Part shown: piece after piece, positions 1-7,058 of the stretch
How positions within the stretch are numbered: the stretch's first letter is position 1
Layout of the letters: each line of letters starts with the position of its first letter
DNA from: Fidelibacterota bacterium
GTDB lineage: Bacteria; Fidelibacterota; UBA2242; JAFGTP01
Assembly: GCA_021734005.1 (NCBI GenBank)
Contig: JAIPJV010000006.1
Span: 1 to 25,040 of the forward strand
DNA length: 25,040 bases
Reading direction: 5' to 3'
The notes under the pieces: generated by a model
Databases searched by the model: none
What the model was told of the DNA's origin: nothing
Seen by the model: only the letters and a program-made list of their open reading frames with translations
Program-made: the position numbers and the translations under genes

Positions 1-40
1 AAACTCAGTTTTTGGGAGTCATTAATTAATCTAAGGTTAA

Positions 41-133
41 TCCCGAAAATCTCGAAGAGATTATTTCTTTTGATCCCGGAGTATTTCGGGGCGGCCTGTA
101 AGGTGAAAAATGCCACCTGGAGGTCTCTATGAG
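41..133 (+). other. candidate structured RNA or leader element
   Basis: This stretch has no convincing ORF but folds on paper into nested helices. CCCGAAA (42-48) pairs with TTTCGGG (84-90) and encloses a small hairpin ATCTC-gaa-GAGAT (49-61). Directly downstream, GGCCT (93-97) pairs with AGGTC (121-125) around an inner stem AGGTG (101-105)/CACCT (114-118). It is richer in G and C than the AT-rich DNA that follows. I could not match it to a known riboswitch or small RNA class. It could be the 3' end of an upstream transcript, a small RNA, or chance structure. The strand is assumed, since the pairing is nearly symmetric. Confidence 0.25.
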
Positions 134-140
134 AAATGTT

Positions 141-182
141 AATGAATTTTTCAGGTTAAAACAGATACCTAAAAAATTCATT
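141..182. repeat. long AT-rich inverted repeat (hairpin)
   Basis: Two 16-nt arms, 141-156 and 167-182, are reverse complements with one mismatch and are separated by a 10-nt loop. The stem is mostly A/T and no clear U-tract follows on either strand, so it is not a textbook intrinsic terminator. It may still end an upstream transcript or act as a processing or stability hairpin. Confidence 0.55.
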
Positions 183-510
183 TTAGAATAGCACGAAACT
201 ATTTGATGCTACTATTTTGTCTGCTTGATAAGATATCCCTAACCAAATTTTTTTATCAATTACTATTTATATTTTATTTATAAAAATAAAGATAGGATAC
301 CACTAAATATTGATATATCCCTCAATATTTCAAAACTAATATCAAAAATTGCCTTACCTAAAATAAATGCACTAATATTTCTGTCATAATATATTGCCAT
401 ATTGTCTAAATCCAGACTTTTTTAGCAATCAAGATGAATGGCATATCTTTTGTAACGACGTTATAACGCTATTCAAAATGGAGAATAATTAATAAAAAAA
501 GGAGTTTAAT
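183..510 (+). promoter_or_regulatory. groESL upstream region with imperfect palindrome
   Basis: This is a non-coding, very AT-rich leader before groES. An imperfect palindrome lies at 450-466 (TTGTAACG-A-CGTTATAA, one mismatched pair), about 45 nt before the start codon. TAACG recurs as a direct repeat at 453-457 and 464-468. This is where a heat-shock operator could sit, but it is not the CIRCE/HrcA consensus. I cannot assign -35/-10 boxes with confidence. The groES ribosome-binding site is AAGGAG at 499-504. Nothing else recognisable is seen in 183-449. Confidence 0.3.
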
Positions 511-795
511 ATGGATGTAAAACCTTTAGGTGATCGCGTATTAGTCAAACCTGTTCAGACAGATGAAAAAACATCAGGTGGTATTTTTGTACCTGATAGT
601 GCCAAAGAGAAACCACAAAAAGGCGAAATAGTTGCAGTTGGACCAGGAAAAAGGAATAAAGACGGGGACAGAATTCCTTTGGATGTTAAAGAGGGAGATA
701 TGGTTATCTATGGTAAATATTCCGGTAGTGACTTTAGCTTCGAGGGAACTGAGTACAAAATTATGAACGAAACTGACGTATTAGCAATTGTGTGA
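511..795 (+). CDS. groES: co-chaperonin GroES (Hsp10)
   Basis: This encodes the cytoplasmic co-chaperonin that forms the heptameric lid on GroEL and closes the folding cage. The 94-residue length is normal for the family. The N-terminus (VKPLGDRVLVKP) and the mobile loop that binds GroEL (KTSGGIFVPDSAKEKPQ, about residues 20-36) are both clear, followed by GEIVAVGPG and the C-terminal DVLAIV strand. The start is supported by AAGGAG six bases upstream of the ATG. groEL follows 40 bp downstream with a near-identical ribosome-binding site, so the two form the usual bicistronic heat-shock operon. No CIRCE element is seen upstream; an unrelated palindrome at 450-466 is a candidate control site. 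The identification is essentially certain. Confidence 0.98.
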   Translation: MDVKPLGDRVLVKPVQTDEKTSGGIFVPDSAKEKPQKGEIVAVGPGKRNKDGDRIPLDVKEGDMVIYGKYSGSDFSFEGTEYKIMNETDVLAIV

Positions 796-835
796 ATTTG
801 AATTTTATAATCCAAAATAAAAAGGAGTTTAAATA

Positions 836-2494
836 ATGGCAAAAGAAATTGAATTTGGATTAGATGCAAGAGAAGCACTGAAAAAGGGTGTCGACATTCT
901 TGCTGACAGTGTTAAAACAACATTGGGTCCAAAAGGACGTAATGCAGTTATTGAAAAAAGTTTCGGTGCACCTACAGTTACTAAAGATGGTGTTACTGTT
1001 GCCAAAGAAATTGAATTGAAAGATAAAAAAGAAAATGTTGGTTCTGAAATGGTAAAAGAAGTCGCTTCCAAGACTTCTGATATTGCTGGTGATGGAACTA
1101 CAACAGCAACTGTACTGGCTCAAGCAATCATTCGTGAAGGAATCAAGAATGTTGCAGCTGGTGCTGATCCCATGGAAATTCGCCGTGGTATCAACATAGC
1201 CTCTAGAAAAATAGTTGAAGGTCTTCAGGAACTGAGCAAAAACATTTCTGATAAAGATGAAATTGCTCAGGTTGGTGCCATTTCCGCTAACAATGATCAA
1301 TTTATCGGCAACCTGATTGCTGACGCTATGGAAAAAGTCGGTAAAGATGGTGTTATTACCGTAGAAGAAGCTAAAACAACAGATACAGGTCTGAAAGTTG
1401 TCGAAGGAATGCAGTTTGACAGAGGCTATCTGTCACCTTATTTCGTAACTGATAAGGATAGCATGAAGGCATCTTTGCAAGACGCTAAGATTCTTCTTTA
1501 TGATGACAAAATTAGCAACATGAAAGAACTCCTACCAGTTCTTGAAAAAATGTCACAATCAGGACAACCACTTCTGATTATTGCTGAAGATGTTGAAGGC
1601 GAAGCTTTGGCTACATTAGTAGTTAATAAATTAAAAGGCACTCTGAAAGTTGCTGCTGTAAAAGCACCTGGTTTTGGTGACCGCAGAAAAGCCATGCTAG
1701 AAGACATTGCCGCTCTGACAGGTGGTACTGTAATTTCTGAAGATCGTGGCCACAAACTAGAAAATGCTACCACAGCAATGCTTGGTGAAGCTGGATCGGT
1801 TACAATTGACAAAGAAAACACTACAATTGTAGAAGGTAAAGGGGACACCAAAGATCTTAAAGCCCGCATGAAACAGATCAAAGCCCAGATGGAGCAAACT
1901 GATTCCGACTATGATCAGGAAAAACTGCAAGAACGTCTAGCCAAACTATCCGGCGGCGTAGCAGTTCTCGAAGTTGGTGCAATTACAGAAGCGGAAATGA
2001 AAGAGAAAAAAGCCCGTGTAGAAGATGCTCTGCATGCTACTCGCGCAGCTAGTGATGAAGGTATTGTCCCTGGTGGTGGTGTTGCTTTGATCCGCACACT
2101 CCATAAACTGGACGAAATCGATGTTGATGGTGACAAACAAGTTGGCGTAGATATTATTAGACGCGCTATCGAAGAACCATTAAGACAAATCGTCGCTAAT
2201 GCCGGACATGAAGCATCTATTGTTGTAAACAAAATCAAAGAAGCTAAAGATGATTATGGCTTTGATGCTTACAATGAAGAATATTGTAATCTGATGGAAA
2301 AAGGTATTATCGATCCTACAAAAGTAACTCGAATTGCGATTGAAAATGCTGCCAGTGTTGCTGGACTGCTACTAACTACTGAAACTCTGGTAACAGAAAT
2401 TGAAGATGATGATGATTCCGGCGGCGGTGGTATGCCAGCTGGTGGCGGAATGCCAGGTGGTGGTATGCCCGGCGGCGGAATGCCCGGAATGTAA
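836..2494 (+). CDS. groEL: chaperonin GroEL (Hsp60)
   Basis: This is the 60-kDa chaperonin ATPase, a tetradecameric cage that folds cytosolic proteins together with GroES. At 552 residues it has full family length. The nucleotide-binding motif GDGTTTATVLA with its Asp lies near residue 87, the apical-domain segments are intact, and the hallmark DALHATRAASDEGIVPGGG with the catalytic-site Asp lies near residue 400. The ATG is preceded by AAAAGGAG. The C-terminal tail is a run of GGGMP repeats after an acidic EDDDD stretch, where many bacteria have plain GGM repeats. A strong terminator follows 32 bp after the stop. Only one groEL is visible in this window. Confidence 0.98.
   Translation: MAKEIEFGLDAREALKKGVDILADSVKTTLGPKGRNAVIEKSFGAPTVTKDGVTVAKEIELKDKKENVGSEMVKEVASKTSDIAGDGTTTATVLAQAIIREGIKNVAAGADPMEIRRGINIASRKIVEGLQELSKNISDKDEIAQVGAISANNDQFIGNLIADAMEKVGKDGVITVEEAKTTDTGLKVVEGMQFDRGYLSPYFVTDKDSMKASLQDAKILLYDDKISNMKELLPVLEKMSQSGQPLLIIAEDVEGEALATLVVNKLKGTLKVAAVKAPGFGDRRKAMLEDIAALTGGTVISEDRGHKLENATTAMLGEAGSVTIDKENTTIVEGKGDTKDLKARMKQIKAQMEQTDSDYDQEKLQERLAKLSGGVAVLEVGAITEAEMKEKKARVEDALHATRAASDEGIVPGGGVALIRTLHKLDEIDVDGDKQVGVDIIRRAIEEPLRQIVANAGHEASIVVNKIKEAKDDYGFDAYNEEYCNLMEKGIIDPTKVTRIAIENAASVAGLLLTTETLVTEIEDDDDSGGGGMPAGGGMPGGGMPGGGMPGM
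2420..2491 (+). repeat. GGGMP tail repeat at GroEL C-terminus
   Basis: A 15-bp coding repeat encodes successive Gly-Gly-Gly-Met-Pro units (GGGGMPA, GGGMP, GGGMP, GGGMP, GM). Synonymous codons differ between units (GGC/GGT/GGA, CCA/CCC), so the repeat is kept at the protein level and is not a recent DNA duplication. In the chaperonin this flexible tail hangs inside the cage cavity. Confidence 0.7.
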
Positions 2495-2525
2495 TATAGA
2501 TTACAAATAAACTTAATACTAAAAA

Positions 2526-2555
2526 AGCCCGCTTGTTTAAGCGGGCTTTTTTTTT
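2526..2555. terminator. bidirectional intrinsic terminator, groEL / guaB
   Basis: A perfect GC-rich stem AGCCCGCTT / AAGCGGGCT encloses a GTTT loop. A T-run of nine follows on the + side and an A-run precedes it, so the structure terminates in both directions. It lies between convergent groEL (stop at 2494) and guaB (stop at 2574) and serves both operons. Confidence 0.93.
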
Positions 2556-2573
2556 GCGCTCAATAATAAATTA

Positions 2574-4052
2574 TTATTTATTTTTTGTTGTATTTATGCT
2601 GTAATTAGGTGCTTCTTTGCTAATGCGAATATCATGGGGATGGCTTTCTTTGATGGAAGCAGCTGAAACTTTGATAAATTCAGCCCGCTTTTTGAATTTT
2701 TCCAGATCGGCAGCACCGCAATAGCCCATTGAGGAACGAACACCACCAATTAATTGATGGATCGTATCGGAAAGTTTACCTTTAAATGGCACCATTCCTT
2801 CAATGCCTTCCGGAACGAGTTTCTGGGCTTCTTGATCATCTTGAAAATATCTATCCTTGCTGCCTTCTTTCATGGCAGCGACGGAGCCCATTCCCCGGTA
2901 AGCTTTGAACACTCTGCCTTCGTAAAGCACCTTTTCCCCGGGACTTTCTTCTACTCCAGCCAATAGAGAACCCAGCATGACAGTATCAGCGCCTGCTGCC
3001 AGAGCCTTTGCTATATCTCCGGAATAACGAATTCCACCATCAGCTATCAATTTCACACCGGTTTGCTGAGTTTCCTTGCTACATTCCAATATGGCAGACA
3101 ATTGAGGAACACCGACACCAGCAACAACTCTGGTCGTACAAATCGCGCCCGGTCCAACACCAACTTTGACTGCATCGGCTCCTGCTCTGATCAAATCACT
3201 GGTGGCCTGGCCAGTAGCAACATTTCCGGCAATCACTTCCAACTCCGGAAATTTATTTTTGACCTTTTTAACTGCCTCAATAACTCCCTGGGAATGACCA
3301 TGAGCAGTGTCAATGACAATAACATCAACTTCATTTTTGACAAGTTCATCAGCCCGTTCTATAAAATCACCGGAAACTCCAATAGCCGCACCAACTCTCA
3401 ATCTTCCCATATCATCTTTTGCTGCTCGGGGATACTGTCGTTTTTTGAGAATGTCCTTTACTGTGATCAATCCTTTGAGTTTTCCTTCATCATTAACCAC
3501 CAGCAGTTTTTCAATCTTATGCTTTTGTAAAAGCTCCTCTGCTTCATCGAGAGTAGTTCCCACCGGCGCCGTAATCAAATTTTCACTGGTCATTCTTTCG
3601 CTAATCTTAAGATCACGATTGGTCTCAAAACGAATATCACGATTTGTCAAAATACCGACTAGCTGACCTTCATCAACAACAGGGATACCTGAAATTCTGT
3701 ACTTAGCCATAACTTCTAAAGCGTCCCCAATTGTTTTATGGGATGGTAGAGTAACCGGATTTTTGATCATTCCACTTTCTGACCTTTTGACAGTATCGAC
3801 CTCAGAAGCCTGATCAGTAATGCTCATATTTTTATGAAGAATTCCAATACCACCTTCGCGCGCAATCGCTATTGCCAATTTCCCTTCAGTCACTGTATCC
3901 ATGGCAGCACTAAGGATTGGGATATTGAGCTGAATATTTCCGGTCAAATTTGCTCTAATATCCGTTTGTTTAGGTAATACTTTTGATTCAGCAGGCCTTA
4001 TTAAAATATCATCATAAGTGAGGCCTTCGCTCGTTATTTTATTGTTGGCCAT
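2574..4052 (-). CDS. guaB: inosine-5'-monophosphate dehydrogenase
   Basis: This cytoplasmic enzyme oxidises IMP to XMP with NAD+, the committed step of guanine nucleotide synthesis. At 492 residues it has bacterial IMPDH length. It starts with the barrel segment LTYDDILIRPAES and then carries a tandem CBS (Bateman) insert at about residues 95-215. The catalytic loop is GPGAICTTR with Cys305 as nucleophile. The mobile flap Arg-Tyr dyad is seen in KDRYFQ. The loop residue two before the Cys is Ala303 where most bacterial enzymes have Ser. GTTRKK-type GMP reductase features are absent, so IMPDH is the better call. Translation starts at an ATG with GGAG upstream. It begins 14 bp after the hutH stop, so the two are probably cotranscribed, ending at the shared terminator at 2526-2555. 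Confidence 0.97.
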   Translation of the reverse strand: MANNKITSEGLTYDDILIRPAESKVLPKQTDIRANLTGNIQLNIPILSAAMDTVTEGKLAIAIAREGGIGILHKNMSITDQASEVDTVKRSESGMIKNPVTLPSHKTIGDALEVMAKYRISGIPVVDEGQLVGILTNRDIRFETNRDLKISERMTSENLITAPVGTTLDEAEELLQKHKIEKLLVVNDEGKLKGLITVKDILKKRQYPRAAKDDMGRLRVGAAIGVSGDFIERADELVKNEVDVIVIDTAHGHSQGVIEAVKKVKNKFPELEVIAGNVATGQATSDLIRAGADAVKVGVGPGAICTTRVVAGVGVPQLSAILECSKETQQTGVKLIADGGIRYSGDIAKALAAGADTVMLGSLLAGVEESPGEKVLYEGRVFKAYRGMGSVAAMKEGSKDRYFQDDQEAQKLVPEGIEGMVPFKGKLSDTIHQLIGGVRSSMGYCGAADLEKFKKRAEFIKVSAASIKESHPHDIRISKEAPNYSINTTKNK

Positions 4053-4066
4053 TTTTTCTCCAATTC

Positions 4067-5566
4067 TTATTTATGTATTATTTTCTTGATTTCTTCTATG
4101 AAATTATCTTCATTGAAGAGTTGTTTAATTTTCTCAAAATCCCGATACATTATCCGATCATCTTCAAGTTTTGGGACTGCTTCCCGAACTTTTTGATAAC
4201 CCGCTTCAGTTCCCCGGCCCCGTCCAAGATTCCCACGAAGATCAATTCCCTGAGCAGCTACAAGCAGTTCAATAGATATGATATGCTCAATATTATCAAT
4301 GATATTTAAAAGTTTCATACCTGCATTAGGAGCCATACTAACATGGTCTTCCTGATTAGCAGATGTTGTAATTGTTTCGACTGAAGCAGGATTGGCCATC
4401 GTTCGATTTTCCGCAGTCAGGGCAGCCGCCGTGACATGGGCAATCATGAAACCGGAATTAACTCCGCTGGCTTCTATCAAGAAGGGTGGTAAATGACTCA
4501 TATTTGAGTCCATTAAATTTGCAATTCTCCTTTCTATCATATTGCCCAGGTCTGTCAGAGCAATTGCTAGATAATCAGAACTCATTGCTATTGGTTCAGC
4601 GTGAAAATTGCCACCGGAAAAAACAGCGTCCTGCTCTGGAAATACCAGCGGATTGTCAGTTACTGCTTTCATTTCCCTTTCCACGATTTGGCTGACAAAA
4701 TCAATTGTATCCTGAACCGTTCCATAAACCTGTGGAATACAGCGGTAGGAATAAGGATCCTGCACTTTGTCACAATCTTTGTGGGAAGCAATAATTTCAC
4801 TATCTTCTAATAAATTTAAAATTTGATGGGCGATTTTAATTTGCCCTTTTTGCCCTCGTGCCTGATGAATCGAATTATAGAAGGGTACATCTGTGGCCAT
4901 ATCGGCTTCAATACTCATAGCAGCAGCCAGTTGGGAAAGTATCATTATTTTATCGGTTTCCATCATAGCATAAATCAACATAGCAGTCGAATATTGAGTC
5001 CCATTAATCAAAGATAACCCATCTTTAGGACCTAGTTTTACCGGATCATATATTCCTTGACCAACCAGATCGGCAGCCTTCATTTTTTCTTTTTGGTAAT
5101 AAACGTCTCCCTCACCTATTAATGGCAGGCTCATATGTGCCAGTGGAGCAAGATCACCACTAGCACCAACAGAACCTTTTTGAGGCACAACAGGGATTAT
5201 ATCTTTATTTAATAACTCGATAAGTTTCTCAACAACCGCCAGTGAACAACCCGAATTCCCTTCCGAAAGATTGTCAATTTTCAAATACATCATTATTCTG
5301 ACAATATCTTTCTTAACTGGATTCCCAACACCACAAGCATGACTGCGTAGCAAATTGAGCTGGAGTTTTTCCAGTTTGTCTCTAGAAACTTTAACCTGAC
5401 TTAATTTTCCAAATCCAGTATTGATTCCATAAATTGTGCGATCTTCATCAATAGCCTTTTTGATTAATTGCCGGGCTTTTTTGATCCTATTCTCCTGTTC
5501 CCTTGTTAGGGTAACTGAGTTTTGGTTTTCTAAAAATTGTTTTATTTTTAATATATCCCCTCGCAT
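4067..5566 (-). CDS. hutH: histidine ammonia-lyase (histidase)
   Basis: Histidase removes ammonia from L-histidine to give trans-urocanate, the first step of histidine catabolism. The MIO cofactor triad Ala-Ser-Gly is in GSVGASGDLAPLAH (Ser136), the catalytic Tyr in YGINTGFG (Tyr46) and the histidase-type His in SHACGVG (His76). QEDHVSM also matches histidase and not the Tyr/Phe lyases. I chose the ATG at 5566 (499 residues) because AGAGAGG sits just upstream. An in-frame ATG at 5614 would add 16 residues but has no ribosome-binding site. The rest of the hut pathway (urocanase, imidazolonepropionase) is not in the window. The gene is instead followed 14 bp later by guaB, an unusual partner. 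It may be the first gene of that operon. Confidence 0.95.
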   Translation of the reverse strand: MRGDILKIKQFLENQNSVTLTREQENRIKKARQLIKKAIDEDRTIYGINTGFGKLSQVKVSRDKLEKLQLNLLRSHACGVGNPVKKDIVRIMMYLKIDNLSEGNSGCSLAVVEKLIELLNKDIIPVVPQKGSVGASGDLAPLAHMSLPLIGEGDVYYQKEKMKAADLVGQGIYDPVKLGPKDGLSLINGTQYSTAMLIYAMMETDKIMILSQLAAAMSIEADMATDVPFYNSIHQARGQKGQIKIAHQILNLLEDSEIIASHKDCDKVQDPYSYRCIPQVYGTVQDTIDFVSQIVEREMKAVTDNPLVFPEQDAVFSGGNFHAEPIAMSSDYLAIALTDLGNMIERRIANLMDSNMSHLPPFLIEASGVNSGFMIAHVTAAALTAENRTMANPASVETITTSANQEDHVSMAPNAGMKLLNIIDNIEHIISIELLVAAQGIDLRGNLGRGRGTEAGYQKVREAVPKLEDDRIMYRDFEKIKQLFNEDNFIEEIKKIIHK

Positions 5567-5760
5567 AGCACCTCTCTCTATATTCCGACAATTTAGTGAT
5601 TTATCAATTTTCATTCAAGTAATGATATTTGCAATTCTATCATAGAGATAGGTATCTCATATCTTGGGGGGATTTTATTATTGAAAAAATTCTGGAAAAA
5701 GGGGGTTGAAATAAACTTCCGAAATCGTATCAGTTTAAACTTCCGATGACAATTGTTAAT

Positions 5761-6857
5761 CTATTAAGGAATTGGGAAGATGGTATTATTTGCTAAAGAG
5801 CATGGGATACGGCCGACACTCAGAGACTTTGAGTTTTCCAGGAATACTGTAAAGAAGTGGTTGAGTAGGTATAAAAAGTAAGGTAATGAAGGTTTAAAGG
5901 ATAGTCTAAAACCCCTAAAATGTTCATAATAAAATGCCCAAAGAAGAGTAAAAGATAGTAGAGGCTCGTAAAAGGACAAATTTTGGTCCTCAAAGACTAC
6001 GAGATTATTGTGGTATAGATCGCTCTGATGAGGCTATTTACAGAGTTTTAAGAGAACATGATTTGATGGTCTCATAAAAAGTGGATTTATCGTCAAAATA
6101 AGTGGCTAACATTATTCTTTAATTTATTGATAATTAAAAGTTTTGATAGTCTTCGGCTCCGCTCTGAATGACGTGGATTATACTTTTTACGAGACCATCA
6201 TGATTTAGTAAATAAAAGAAAGAAGAAATATGAAAAGAAGCGTGATCTAAGAGCAATAAAGATGCAATATAAAACCTTTGAAAGGATTGGAGTCGATGTT
6301 AAACATTTAAATGATATCCCTAACTATTGGCCGCAAATGAAGCGATATAATTTACCTAAATATCAGTATACTGCTCGAGATATTAAAACCGGTGCCTTAT
6401 TTTTAGGATTTTCTAATGATTATGGAGTAACCTATTCCAGTATTTTCATTAAGAAACTACTTCAACATTTAAAAAATTATGGAATATCGCCCAAAGAAAT
6501 TTCGATCTAAACGGACAATAGTCCTGAATTTTCCGGTAATTTAGAACATCATAATCACGGCTTTGTAAAACAAACTAGAGATATAGACGCTCCTCATATT
6601 GCTCTACCACCTAATAAACCCAATCATAATTCTGATGTGGAAACTGTTCATCATTGGGAAAAGCAGTTTTTTTTAATCTTGAATCATTCCGGAGTTTAGA
6701 AGTATTTTACATGAGAGCTAGAACCTATCAATACTTTTGGAATTATAGTCGCTATAACTATTCCAAAAATAAGAATACACCGTTAGAACTTTTAGCCCAG
6801 GAAGTAGGAGGTAGAAAAGCGGTTTATTTATTAAATTTTTATCCTAAAATTCGGTAA
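5761..6857 (+). pseudogene. degenerate IS481/IS3-like transposase
   Basis: This is a broken DDE transposase readable only by joining frames. The N-terminal helix-turn-helix (AKEHGIRPTLRDF followed by SRNTVKKWLSRYKK) runs into TAA at 5879. In another frame, KIVEARKRTNFGPQRL matches the family linker after a second TAA at 5949. A 135-bp element interrupts it at 6065. The catalytic core resumes with IGVDVKHL (first Asp), reaches a C-to-T stop at 6508 that replaces the Gln of the usual IQTDN motif (second Asp), and then VETVHHWEKQFF (catalytic Glu). A frameshift in the T8 run at 6667-6674 leads to the C-terminal TYQYFWNYSRY / TPLELL segment. I found no convincing outer terminal repeats. The copy cannot make a functional transposase. 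The IS481 versus IS3 assignment is from motif memory only. Confidence 0.85.
6065..6199. mobile_element. 135-bp MITE-like element inside the transposase
   Basis: The terminal inverted repeats are 18 bp with one mismatch: GATGGTCTCATAAAAAGT at 6065-6082, and the reverse complement of GATGGTCTCGTAAAAAGT at 6182-6199. The flanks carry a direct repeat ATGATTT (6058-6064 and 6200-6206), as expected for a 7-bp target duplication; up to 8 bp is repeated, so the exact edge is ambiguous by 1-2 bp. Removing 6065-6206 restores an open transposase frame across the junction (REHDL then VNKRKKKYEKK). The element has no ORF, so it must have moved in trans. The interior 6151-6172 contains TTCGGCTCCGCTCTGAATGA, a phrase that recalls dispersed repeats in several bacterial groups. 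Confidence 0.8.
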
Positions 6858-7058
6858 TATCCAAATGTTAGTTGATATTTTTTATGGAGAGATTCAATAT
6901 TCATAATTTTGCTAGAAATTTTTAAGTATTTTTCTATCTACATACTTCTGGGTATTTACTTTATAAACAACCTTTTCCAGATAGATTATCTATCATTGAA
7001 CTGAGGTTGCCATAAGTTAAATCTGTATTTTTAATCAATAATTACTGAATAAGATTTC
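6858..7058. other. intergenic region with short palindrome
   Basis: This is non-coding DNA between the dead transposase and the last PUL gene. It contains a perfect palindrome GATAGAT-T-ATCTATC at 6980-6994. No U-rich intrinsic terminator is evident for the GH2 gene that ends at 7059, apart from a weak hairpin AATAAGA/TCTTATT overlapping its stop (7048-7063). Confidence 0.35.

Noticed and set aside
84..125. FMN or Mg (M-box) riboswitch core resemblance.
   Set aside because: Short stretches (TTCGGGGC; AAGGTGA...CTGGA) look similar, but the other conserved helices and loops are missing and the downstream operon is groESL, unrelated to either ligand.
422..448. Possible CIRCE element before groES: TTAGCAATC resembles the left half-site.
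   Set aside because: The matching right half nine bases later is GGCATATCT, which does not resemble GAGTGCTAA. A single half-site is not enough.
5700..5760. Terminal inverted repeats of the degenerate IS: AAACTTCCGA occurs twice near the left side.
   Set aside because: The two copies are direct repeats 27 bp apart and no matching inverted copy was found after 6857, so the IS ends cannot be set.
5764..5979. A 71-residue minus-strand ORF across the start of the dead transposase.
   Set aside because: It is antisense to a recognisable helix-turn-helix coding stretch and has no family features.
6262..6510. An 82-residue + strand ORF as a separate small gene.
   Set aside because: It is a catalytic-core fragment of the broken transposase, bounded upstream by the MITE insertion and downstream by a CAA-to-TAA stop.
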